This document shows positions 9,317 to 17,053 of a DNA stretch of 64,000 nt, in pieces. Location of the stretch: assembly GCF_033304615.1 (NCBI RefSeq), contig NZ_CP129118.1, positions 2,724,001 to 2,788,000 on the forward strand, given 5' to 3'. The translations under genes and the position numbers were made by a program. Below the pieces are notes generated by a model that saw only the letters and a list, made by a program, of their open reading frames with translations, did not search any database and was not told where the DNA came from. Numbering within the stretch: position 1 is the first letter of the stretch; each line of letters starts with the position of its first letter. The DNA comes from Sporosarcina oncorhynchi (lineage in GTDB: Bacteria; Bacillota; Bacilli; Bacillales_A; Planococcaceae).

Positions 9317-9802
9317 TTACTTATTTTTCGCATGGAGCCGGCGATGCAGTTCACGGACCTCTTCAGCCAGTCCTTCCACCGGGCCGTCCACTTGTGCATC
9401 CCTAATAATCTCTTCGATTGGCAAGGAGTAGACAGCAGAAGGCCCGCCAACACCCATTTCTTCATTCCACTTGGCAAGCTGTTTGGACGAACTGGCGTAG
9501 ACGATCCGGCCCAGACCGACGAAACCATGCGCAGCGGAACACATCGGGCAATGTTCCCCTGACGTGTAGACGGTCGCATCCTTGCGTTCATCTGCCGGCA
9601 GGTTCTTCCCCGCCCACCGTGCCAATGCAAATTCAGGATGACGGGTTTGATCGCCGCTTCCTACACGGTTGCGGTCTTCATGCAACACATTTCCTTCTGC
9701 AGACACCAGTACCGAACCGAACGGCTCGTCTCCATTATTGAGCGCTTCTTCCGCCAATTCAACACAGCGCCGCAAATGCTTCCTATCTGTTTCAGTTATC
9801 AT
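9317..9802 (-). CDS. Nucleoside deaminase family protein
   Basis: A 161-aa zinc-dependent deaminase of the cytidine/deoxycytidylate fold. The zinc-site motifs are HPEFALARWAG, in place of the usual HAE, and SGEHCPMCSAAH, in place of PCxxC. The His, Glu and two Cys are present, so activity is plausible although both motifs are atypical. The ATG at 9802 has AGGAGGG 7 nt upstream; a TTG two codons earlier sits too close to that site. Guanine or another small base or nucleoside is the likely substrate by family, but it cannot be fixed from sequence. It stands alone, convergent with the ABC operon. Confidence 0.75.
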   Translation of the reverse strand: MITETDRKHLRRCVELAEEALNNGDEPFGSVLVSAEGNVLHEDRNRVGSGDQTRHPEFALARWAGKNLPADERKDATVYTSGEHCPMCSAAHGFVGLGRIVYASSSKQLAKWNEEMGVGGPSAVYSLPIEEIIRDAQVDGPVEGLAEEVRELHRRLHAKNK

Positions 9803-10239
9803 GAACAATCCCTCCTACTCTGTCTCTCCCCCATTTCCCTTTACCTGTAACATTCATTCTGAAGGTCTGTCAGATTTAGAGGCAGTCTTTGTGCTATGCG
9901 CAGGCCTAGAAAAGGCTCTGCTATGACTGTTATGTACCGTTGTTCATACGACCAGCATACGGTTAGCTGCCAATTCTCATTTGAATCGCGAATCAAGGCA
10001 CCTTCTTATGTACATGCATCGCATGCGTTCGTTTCATATTTACAATTCGACAGTCTTCGTATTATTCTCTGCCCCGCACGACATGTTAATCACCTACCTA
10101 TATCCCAATTCGCCTTGGTGCAATCCCCTGCAGAATAAAAACCATGCAATAAAATATATTGAACAACGACCGCATATTATTGAATAGATAGAGTCTGTTC
10201 AATTGGTTAGTTTCTCCTTGCAAGCATTTCACACCCCTG
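9803..10239. other. Intergenic region without a gene
   Basis: About 440 nt between the start of the deaminase gene and the dapF promoter. Both flanking genes point away from it, so it must hold two divergent promoters. I see no convincing coding frame, riboswitch or repeat here. Confidence 0.5.
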
Positions 10240-10267
10240 TTCGACGCGGATTTGTTTGTTGTATAAT
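10240..10267 (+). promoter_or_regulatory. Likely sigma-A promoter of dapF
   Basis: TTCGAC at 10240-10245 and TATAAT at 10262-10267 are 16 nt apart, and the -10 is perfect. It lies 27 nt before the dapF start. Confidence 0.55.
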
Positions 10268-10293
10268 GCTGTCACGGAAGTGAGGTTTACTCT

Positions 10294-11166
10294 ATGAAAA
10301 TACCTTTCACAAAGATGCATGGAATTGGAAATAGTTATATTTATATCAACGCCATTACACATGAATTCGATGCTTCAACGTTCAATGAACTGGCGAAAGA
10401 CGTCTCAAACGTCCATACGGGAATCGGCTCCGACGGGCTCATTGTCATTCACTCTAGCGACGCAGCGGAAATTGGGATGCGGATTTTTAATAAGGATGGC
10501 TCTGAAGGACAAAGTTGCGGCAACGGGTTACGTTGTGCAGCCAAATACGCGTATGAACATCAGCTTGTTGCAAGCAGCCTATTTCAAATTGAAACGAAGG
10601 CGGCAATTGTCACGGTCGAAGTGTATGGCGATAGAGCGTGTATCGATAGGGTGACTGTAAACTTAGGCTCGCCTTCATTAAATCGTAGTTCGATACCGAT
10701 GATTGGTCCTGATGATAATCAAGTGATTGCAGAAAGATTCGACGTTGCGTCACATGCATTGAACGTAACCGGATTATTTTTGGGCAATCCAAATGCGCTG
10801 TTTTTCGTTGAGGCAATTGAAGAAGCACCAATACATGAGTTAGGCGCACTCATTACGGACGATCCGCGTTTTCCTGATCGCGTCAATGTTGGATTTATTG
10901 AAATCATTAGCCGCAATGAAATGAAGTATAGCGTATGGGAACGAGGTTCAGGTGTTACTGAAGCTTGCGGAACGGGAGCAAGCGCAGCTGTCGTCGCTGC
11001 GGTTTTAAATGGTTTTATTGACAAAGGGACAGATGTAACGGTCCATTTAAGCGGAGGTGATTTAGACATTCAATGGGCAGACGATGATCATGTTTGGATG
11101 ACTGGGCCAGCGGTGACAACGATTCAAGGGGTCTTCTACTGGAAGCGTCAAGCTTTAAAGGAATAG
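10294..11166 (+). CDS. dapF: Diaminopimelate epimerase
   Basis: Converts LL- to meso-diaminopimelate for lysine and peptidoglycan synthesis in the cytoplasm. The two catalytic Cys are in SCGNGLRCAAKYAYE (Cys75) and ACGTGAS (Cys225), each in its usual context. FTKMHGIGNSYIYI matches the Bacillus form of the N-terminal motif. One change is visible: GNPNALF where most family members read GNPH. Length (290 aa) is normal. A symporter gene follows 34 nt later on the same strand, so the two are probably cotranscribed. No lysine riboswitch is visible upstream. Confidence 0.93.
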   Translation: MKIPFTKMHGIGNSYIYINAITHEFDASTFNELAKDVSNVHTGIGSDGLIVIHSSDAAEIGMRIFNKDGSEGQSCGNGLRCAAKYAYEHQLVASSLFQIETKAAIVTVEVYGDRACIDRVTVNLGSPSLNRSSIPMIGPDDNQVIAERFDVASHALNVTGLFLGNPNALFFVEAIEEAPIHELGALITDDPRFPDRVNVGFIEIISRNEMKYSVWERGSGVTEACGTGASAAVVAAVLNGFIDKGTDVTVHLSGGDLDIQWADDDHVWMTGPAVTTIQGVFYWKRQALKE

Positions 11167-11200
11167 AGGTTCCAAATCATTCAAAAAGGGGATTATTGGC

Positions 11201-12430
11201 ATGGGAAAGAAATTGAAAGCGTATCGTTTTCCACTTATTCTGCTCGCTTCCATTATTGTCGGATCCATTATTGGTCTTATTTTTGGGGAACAGGCCGGTG
11301 TCGTTAAACCGCTCGGGGATTTATTCATAAATTTATTGTTCATGATTGTTGTACCACTAGTGTTCTTTTCGATTTCATCCGCTGTTGCGAATATGGATAG
11401 TATGAAACGTCTTGGGAAAATCATGAGCTCCATGCTTGCGGTATTTATCATTACAGGAATTATTGCATCCATCACCATGTTAGTAGCCGTCCTCCTATTC
11501 CCAGTGGGATCTGGGGTTACGATTCCTTTAGAGACGATTGTAGACACAGAAGTCCTGTCACTATCCGATCAACTCGTCAATACGTTTACGGTACCGGACT
11601 TTGTCAATTTGTTTTCCCGTAAACATATGCTCGCGTTAATTGTATTTTCGGTGTTGCTAGGTATTGCGACGGGATTGACTGGTGAAGTCGGAAAGCCCTT
11701 TGCCCGCTTTTTAGAAAGCGGTTCCGAGATCTTCATGAAAGTGATTCAACTTGTAATGTACTACGCTCCAATTGGTTTAGGTGCCTATTTCGCAGCACTG
11801 ATCGGGGATTTTGGCAGTGAACTGATTGGGGATTATGCACAAGCGTTCATTCTTTACTATCCTGTTGCCTTTCTTTACTTTGCGGTCGGATTCACGCTAT
11901 ATGCCTTCATTGCTGGCGGAAAAAAAGGGGTGGTCCGTTTTTGGAAAAACATCCTTGCACCGGCGGCAACCGCACTTGGCACAGGTAGCAGCTTTGCCAC
12001 TCTTCCTATTAACTTGCAAGCAGCGAAACAAATCGGCGTGCCGAAAGATATACGGGAAACCGTTTTGCCACTCGGCGCGACAATTCATATGGATGGATCC
12101 TGTCTATCTTCCATTCTCAAAATCGCGTTCGTCTTCGGCGTTTTCAACATGGATTTCACAGGAATCGGCACGTTCGTAACGGCGATTGCGATTTCGTTAA
12201 TGGCAGGTGTCGTGATGAGCGGAATCCCTGGTGGCGGGTTTATCGGTGAAATGGTCATCGTGACACTTTACGGTTTACCGATTCAAGCATTGCCAATGAT
12301 TTCAGCAATCGGCGTCGTTGTTGATCCGCCTGCGACAATGGTCAATGCTACAGGTGATACTGTCGCAAGTATGATTGTGGCAAGGCAGTTAGAAGGGAAA
12401 GATTGGATGGAGAAAGTGAATGTAGAGTAG
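11201..12430 (+). CDS. Dicarboxylate/amino acid:cation symporter (DAACS family)
   Basis: A 409-aa membrane transporter of the GltP/DctA fold. Eight membrane helices are expected; the diagnostic parts are GTGSSFATLPINLQAAKQ (the serine-rich hairpin), LPLGATIHMDGS (helix 7) and GIPGGGFIGEMVIV (hairpin 2). It would take up glutamate, aspartate or C4-dicarboxylates with protons or sodium. The final helix region retains VDPPATMVNATGDT, which carries substrate-binding residues in the family. AAAGGGG lies ahead of the ATG. Coupling to dapF suggests amino acid or cell wall precursor supply, but that is inference. Confidence 0.88.
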   Translation: MGKKLKAYRFPLILLASIIVGSIIGLIFGEQAGVVKPLGDLFINLLFMIVVPLVFFSISSAVANMDSMKRLGKIMSSMLAVFIITGIIASITMLVAVLLFPVGSGVTIPLETIVDTEVLSLSDQLVNTFTVPDFVNLFSRKHMLALIVFSVLLGIATGLTGEVGKPFARFLESGSEIFMKVIQLVMYYAPIGLGAYFAALIGDFGSELIGDYAQAFILYYPVAFLYFAVGFTLYAFIAGGKKGVVRFWKNILAPAATALGTGSSFATLPINLQAAKQIGVPKDIRETVLPLGATIHMDGSCLSSILKIAFVFGVFNMDFTGIGTFVTAIAISLMAGVVMSGIPGGGFIGEMVIVTLYGLPIQALPMISAIGVVVDPPATMVNATGDTVASMIVARQLEGKDWMEKVNVE

Positions 12431-12463
12431 TAGTATTTACTTTTTCAATAAATAAGCACGCAA

Positions 12464-12500
12464 AACGCGTGAACGACTTCGAATCGTTCACGCGTTGTTT
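12464..12500 (+). terminator. Hairpin after the symporter gene
   Basis: A perfect 13-bp stem (AACGCGTGAACGA and its complement) around a 7-nt loop lies 34 nt after the symporter stop. The T-tract is weak (GTTT). Confidence 0.6.
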
Positions 12501-12667
12501 CGTGTGTCGCACTAAAGACCGAACAATCGGATGATTAATCATCCACTAGGCGAGTAGCTTTCTTTACACCGCTTCAGTCATCATAAGTCAGTGCATAGTA
12601 AATAGCTTCATCACTGTCACCCATTCTTATCCGTGAGCAGGATCACTTATGTTGTCTCGCTATTTTC

Positions 12668-13627
12668 TTACTTCTCGTCCAGTAAATTCCACATTTCAGA
12701 AAAAATGTCCGCTTCCATTTTGAAATAGACATCCATTGCACCGTAATTGATATATCCACCTTTAAGCAGTTCCAGTCTGACTGTCGAGCCATCAGTTAAA
12801 TCGACCGTCAGTTCTGTGAATCCTTCGTCGTTTCGCATTTCATCCAATCCTGACCCATTGCGTTCACGAAGAATCGGTTTCGTGTGATTCAGTTGTTCCA
12901 AGAAGGCATTCAACACAGCCATATCCGTGATCGGTTTAAAATTATCAATGCTATTAAACCAGTCATTTCCCGTTCTCCATTGGGCAGACGATACATGACC
13001 TGCCATTTTCATTTTACTGAACAAGTCCGCTCCGCTTCTGATAGTAATGCCGTTCAGGTTTTCATAATATTCTGCGCGCGTGTTCCCATCCCATTCATTG
13101 TAGATCATGATCCTGAAATCACGGTCATACCCTTTTACCGAATAGACATCCGCTTGGCCAATCGTCGAAGCCAACTCTTCCGCATACGCTTTCTGGCTAC
13201 TCCATTCGTCGATATTCCCTTTCGTAATTCCGAGTTTTTCACCTAAAAGATCTTTTGCGGCTGCAGGTTTTATCTGACTGTTTGTTTGCGTGTAAATTTT
13301 TCCGTTATAGACGATTAACCCAATCATGTCCATGGACGACGTATTCCCTTTCGGCAGTTTGATAGCTGGAATTTTAATGCCTCTGTCTTTGTCACTGATC
13401 AATGCCTGTTGCCCGCCGCCCGCATCATTCAAGTACTCGTTTCCCACTAGAAGAAATGCACCGAAGGACAGTAAAAGCGCTGCTGCAATGCCGATTCCCG
13501 TCAAGTTGAACCGCTTTCGTTTCTTCCCTATTTCGTTAGCAGCCTTGGCAACGCCCAGTTGACTTCTCTCACTCAATTCTTCCGGTATGTCTATTTTATT
13601 CATTTCATCTTTCACCTTATTGTTCAT
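12668..13627 (-). CDS. Anti-sigma factor-like membrane protein
   Basis: A 319-aa protein with a cytoplasmic N-terminus of about 40 residues (KVKDEMNKIDIPEELSERS), one membrane helix (about residues 42-62, GIGIAAALLLSFGAFLLVG) and a large extracellular domain. It overlaps the ECF sigma gene upstream by 11 nt, the standard arrangement of an anti-sigma factor with its sigma factor. The second ATG (13627) is chosen because GGAAAGGGG lies 9 nt before it. No zinc-binding HxxxCxxC motif is visible, so it is not a ZAS-type anti-sigma. The signal sensed by the outer domain is unknown. Confidence 0.7.
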   Translation of the reverse strand: MNNKVKDEMNKIDIPEELSERSQLGVAKAANEIGKKRKRFNLTGIGIAAALLLSFGAFLLVGNEYLNDAGGGQQALISDKDRGIKIPAIKLPKGNTSSMDMIGLIVYNGKIYTQTNSQIKPAAAKDLLGEKLGITKGNIDEWSSQKAYAEELASTIGQADVYSVKGYDRDFRIMIYNEWDGNTRAEYYENLNGITIRSGADLFSKMKMAGHVSSAQWRTGNDWFNSIDNFKPITDMAVLNAFLEQLNHTKPILRERNGSGLDEMRNDEGFTELTVDLTDGSTVRLELLKGGYINYGAMDVYFKMEADIFSEMWNLLDEK

Positions 13628-14141
13628 ATCGATCATCCCCTTTCCACTCCGCACGGAGGTTTTCCAGTGCACGATAAAGAATCGTTTTAGCTGTCCCTAA
13701 AGGCATGTCAAGTGTCTCGCCGATTTCTTTAAATGTCAGTCCGTTGTAAAACTTCAATATAACTACACTTTTCTCGTTTTCATTTAACCCATTCATCAAG
13801 TCATTCAGTGTCACTTTAAGGTCAATATCTTCCTGTATTGTTTCAGGGATATTTTCTTCCGTTTCCGGATACAACTGCAACGTTTTTTGATTGGCCCGCA
13901 ATAAATCGAGCGAACAATTGATGGCAATCCTAAGTAGCCACGTCTTAAAATACGAAGCTTCTTTTACACTCTTTATATGTTTGAATGAACGGTACGCCGT
14001 CTCTTGCACGATATCCAGTGCATCATTCGGGTTCTTCACATACATGAAAGCCATTCGATAAATATCTTCTTCATAGGGCTGGAACAAATGCAGAAACGCC
14101 TGTTCATTTCCTTTTTGTGCTTTTTTCAGTACATCCTGCAA
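13617..14141 (-). CDS. ECF-type RNA polymerase sigma factor
   Basis: A 174-aa sigma-70 family factor containing only regions 2 and 4. Region 2 is about residues 15-80 (YRMAFMYVKNPNDALDIVQET, FKTWLLRIAINCSLDLLR). Region 4 is about 115-165 (LNENEKSVVILKFYNGLTFKEIGETL, GTAKTILYRALENLR). It directs transcription in response to an envelope signal relayed by the membrane protein encoded downstream. The SLH protein gene at 14406 is divergent and could be a target, but I see no recognisable repeated promoter motif to prove it. Confidence 0.88.
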   Translation of the reverse strand: MQDVLKKAQKGNEQAFLHLFQPYEEDIYRMAFMYVKNPNDALDIVQETAYRSFKHIKSVKEASYFKTWLLRIAINCSLDLLRANQKTLQLYPETEENIPETIQEDIDLKVTLNDLMNGLNENEKSVVILKFYNGLTFKEIGETLDMPLGTAKTILYRALENLRAEWKGDDRYEQ

Positions 14142-14405
14142 ACGATCACCTCCAGAGTTGCCGATTCTTTGATTAGACGGTCAGTTTAGGAATTTGGCTT
14201 TCACTTTACTAAAAAAAGTGAAATGGCCAATGCTCGCATCATGCATAAGTATCCAGATGCCATGAATCTAAATCCAACTCGTTAAAAAATCCCCACATTA
14301 CTGATTTTCGTTTTTATTTCTACGCGACAATTTCCTTCAAAACATTGAAACTATTTATGCTTTTCTACGTCTATACGCTATATTACTAGACTATGGAGAG
14401 GATGA

Positions 14406-15680
14406 ATGCAAATGAAGCACAAAATCTTATCTGTGTGCGGCGCAATTTTACTGGCATGTAGTGTGTCTAGTATGAGCATCGCGGCAAGTGCACCATCATT
14501 CCAGGACGTACCGTCATCAAAACACTTTGCTGAAGCGGTCAATGATCTGGCGGCACGTAATCTAATTGGAGGGTATCCTGACGGCACATTCAGACCGGGC
14601 GAATCCATTACACGAGGACAAGCGGCGGCGATACTCGTAAAGATGACGAAGCTTGACACAAAAAATGTGAAAGATCCGAAATTCAAAGATGTCTCACCAG
14701 CAAATGGCTCCTACAAGGCGATTGCGGCATTGGCGGAGAAAGGTGTCATCAATGGGTATGGCGACGGACGTTTCGGACCGAACGACTCCATAACGCGTGC
14801 ACAAATGGCTTCGATCATTATCAAAGCATTCGACTTGCCACTGTATCGTGATCCAAACCATGGATTCAAAGATGTCGCGCATAAGAACGGACATCGGGAT
14901 GGTATTTACAGCTTGTACCAACTCGGTCTCACAACGGGCACTTCACCTACGACGTATAGTCCGAATGATCCAATCACAAGAGGTCAGGCGGCTAAGTTAT
15001 TGAAGGCGTCTGAAGACGTGAAGACGGGAATTCTGAGGTTACATGCGAAAGATTTTAAATGGAAAAGATTCCATGACGTCAGCAATACAAACTCGGATGT
15101 ATTCGATATCGTGGCAGATAGTGAGCAACCAAGTCTGGTCAATTTACAAACGACGATTCATATCGTTCCTAAGAAAGAAGGAACAAGCACACTCACTTTT
15201 TCAGGGGCGCCTTCAACCAATTCGACGGATAAAAACTACAGAAAGTACTATGTGCACGTCAAACAAGTAAATGGTGAATGGGCGATTTCATTGGAAGAGA
15301 CAGACGACATATTTTCAACACCTGTAGAGCTATGGAGAAATTATGAAGGGGAAGATAAAAACGATGCATTTATCGATGCTTCGTCGATTACACTTGAAAC
15401 GGTCGATGGGAAAATGGTAGACGAACAAGTAGCATTTACGCATTGTGACAGTAAGACACTTCAATATTGCAATGTCATCCAGCTGGATCAGCCAGGAGAA
15501 TTCATTGCGACAGTCAACTATGCTGACGGTAAAGAAATGCATTATCACATTTCGTCCGTGGCAAACGACTACGAATTTTATTATTACATCCGCACGACAT
15601 CCATTCAGCCGGATGAAGTGGTGAAAATATGGGACGGTGCTCAACTCGGTAAACATGTGTTGCCTAAGGGAAGCGAGTAG
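14406..15680 (+). CDS. S-layer-homology (SLH) domain protein, ended by an in-frame amber codon
   Basis: A secreted wall-bound protein: signal peptide at residues 1-27 (ending SMSIAASA), then three SLH domains at about 28-85, 90-148 and 150-205. Each has the GGYPDGTFRPGESITRGQ-type core that binds pyruvylated wall polymer. After them come about 220 residues of beta-rich modules (VPKKEGTSTLTFSG, LDQPGEFIATVNY). The gene stops at TAG (15678-15680), but the same frame stays open for another 69 codons and encodes a further copy of the module, so the protein looks truncated. GGAGAGG precedes the ATG. Divergent from the ECF sigma operon. Confidence 0.8.
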   Translation: MQMKHKILSVCGAILLACSVSSMSIAASAPSFQDVPSSKHFAEAVNDLAARNLIGGYPDGTFRPGESITRGQAAAILVKMTKLDTKNVKDPKFKDVSPANGSYKAIAALAEKGVINGYGDGRFGPNDSITRAQMASIIIKAFDLPLYRDPNHGFKDVAHKNGHRDGIYSLYQLGLTTGTSPTTYSPNDPITRGQAAKLLKASEDVKTGILRLHAKDFKWKRFHDVSNTNSDVFDIVADSEQPSLVNLQTTIHIVPKKEGTSTLTFSGAPSTNSTDKNYRKYYVHVKQVNGEWAISLEETDDIFSTPVELWRNYEGEDKNDAFIDASSITLETVDGKMVDEQVAFTHCDSKTLQYCNVIQLDQPGEFIATVNYADGKEMHYHISSVANDYEFYYYIRTTSIQPDEVVKIWDGAQLGKHVLPKGSE

Positions 15681-15890
15681 ATTGCGACAGTTACAAGAGA
15701 TCCCGGATCGAATATTTTCCGCATCACGCCGAAGAAAACGGGCGAATTCTTTATCGCCTTCCCGGATAGCAAAGTCGTACCGGGCAGTCATCGAATTTAT
15801 TATGGAATTACGGTCAAGGTTAGTCAACTTGGGCCCTATCTGCATGTCAGCGCGATAAGTAGTGAAGAGGACGATATGATCTTTGATTAA
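15681..15890 (+). pseudogene. In-frame continuation of the SLH protein beyond the amber codon
   Basis: Directly after TAG, the same frame reads 69 codons to TAA. It begins IATVTRDPGSNIFRITPKK and continues TGEFFIAFPDSK and HRIYYGITVKVSQ. This parallels the upstream module (TTIHIVPKKEGTSTLTFSG, YRKYYVHVKQVNG), so it is a real coding segment and not chance. It has no start or ribosome binding site of its own. Either a recent nonsense mutation removed the last module or the codon is read through. Confidence 0.7.
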
Positions 15891-15916
15891 ATCTAGAAGA
15901 GAATGAAACAATGATA

Positions 15917-15957
15917 CCCGTATCAGGAAACCGTCTCGAACCGTTTCCTGACACGGG
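15917..15957 (+). terminator. Hairpin after the SLH gene
   Basis: A 15-bp stem (CCCGTATCAGGAAAC and partner, one mismatch) has an 11-nt loop. It stands 26 nt after the distal TAA and not near the amber codon, which fits the longer reading frame being the original gene end. There is no T-tract. Confidence 0.45.
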
Positions 15958-16009
15958 GTCTCCGATTCATTAAGTTCCACAAAAGATATGCAAAAAGGAG
16001 TGATCCACA

Positions 16010-16404
16010 TTGGGGTATAGGGAAAAAACCGCCATCACAATCTTAGCTGTAATCATCCTAGTGCCTACTGGTCTGTCTTTATACGATGTGCCTGCAAAAA
16101 AAGCACCTCATGTGACCATGGTTTCTTCCGACGATATTCAACATGCGGACTCTCTGTATGATTTTGAAAATAAAAGAATCGATAAGATTAAGGTGACGAC
16201 TTCGATAAGTCACACGTATACATGGAACGGGATACGTCCCTGATCCATGTGCAAATCCGAGATGAGAAAAACAACCTTCTCACGGAAACGACTTGCGAAG
16301 ATTTTCGTATATATTATGTGCCTGAAAGTTGGTCACCTGATAAAGTGCAACTGCAATCTTGTGCACCTGGCGAAGAGACATACACCTTAGGTTCGATTCA
16401 ATAA
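16010..16404 (+). pseudogene. Small exported protein gene split by a frameshift
   Basis: The first part (16010-16243, TTG start, AAAAAGGAG 9 nt upstream) encodes a membrane or signal segment (AITILAVIILVPTGLSL) and runs to KIKVTTSISHTYTW. The second part, in another frame from about 16220 to 16404, continues smoothly as RDTSLIHVQIRDEKNNLL and ends TYTLGSIQ. The second part has no ribosome binding site. The simplest reading is one gene of about 130 codons with a single-base indel near 16220-16235. The family is not recognised; it follows the truncated SLH gene and may have worked with it. Confidence 0.5.
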
Positions 16405-16493
16405 ATTCAGGAATTCTTGCCGGTTATGTTTCCAAAAACTACTATTCATTTCCCTTCCAATCTGTGATAATGAAGAAAAGAGGAGTGAGACCG

Positions 16494-16859
16494 ATGGCTG
16501 AATTGGCAGCAATTATGACATGGACATTTAATGAAGAAGTACCTGTCCCAAGTGAAATTACGGATTTACTAATTGAAGGGGAAACAGCAGCAGTCGCTTA
16601 CAAAACAATACGTGACGTCGCGGTCGTGACAAACAAGCGCTTCATTATCGCGGACAAGCAGGGACTGACTGGAAAGAAAATCGAAATCTATACCGTTCCA
16701 TTCAGTTCAATCCTTATGTATTCAACAGAAAACGCTGGTAAGATCGATTTCAACTCCGAAATTGAGCTATGGACAAAAGCCGGAAAGCTCAAACTGAATC
16801 TTAACCGAAAAGTGGATGTACGCAAGTTGGATAAGATCATTGCAGAAGCTATCTTGTAA
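16494..16859 (+). CDS. Bacterial PH-domain protein
   Basis: A 121-aa soluble protein that is almost entirely one bacterial PH-like domain: AYKTIRDVAVVTNKRFIIADKQGLTGKK, then YTVPFSSILMYSTENAGKIDFNSEIELWTKAGKLKLNLN, and a C-terminal helix (VRKLDKIIAEAIL). This is the YvlB-like/bPH_1 layout seen in many Bacillales. GAGGAGTGAG precedes the ATG at 16494. Its role is unknown; such domains often assemble into rings or respond to envelope stress. Confidence 0.7.
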   Translation: MAELAAIMTWTFNEEVPVPSEITDLLIEGETAAVAYKTIRDVAVVTNKRFIIADKQGLTGKKIEIYTVPFSSILMYSTENAGKIDFNSEIELWTKAGKLKLNLNRKVDVRKLDKIIAEAIL

Positions 16860-16924
16860 GTGATGCTACTGTATTAAGAATTATAACCTTCTTTCAGCAT
16901 CTATGGATTGTATGAAGGTAAATC

Positions 16925-16957
16925 AAGCTGACCAAGGACTTTCTTCGGTCAGCTTTT
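16925..16957 (+). terminator. Terminator after the PH-domain gene
   Basis: A stem of AAGCTGACC with GGTCAGCTT is followed by TTTTTT. A perfect-looking intrinsic terminator 65 nt after the stop. Confidence 0.8.
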
Positions 16958-17053
16958 TTAATTATTTATCTAATTGAACGAGTGCCAGTCACTCATACAA
17001 TTTAGGACGGTTGGCCAGTGCATGATGTCAATTCAGTGCTAATGCATGCAAAG

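Noticed and set aside
9803..10293. Lysine riboswitch before dapF
   Set aside because: No long conserved leader fold is visible, and dapF has a plain promoter 27 nt from its start.
15678..15680. TAG as a pyrrolysine codon
   Set aside because: No pyrrolysine genes are seen and the surface protein has no reason to carry it; a nonsense change is simpler.
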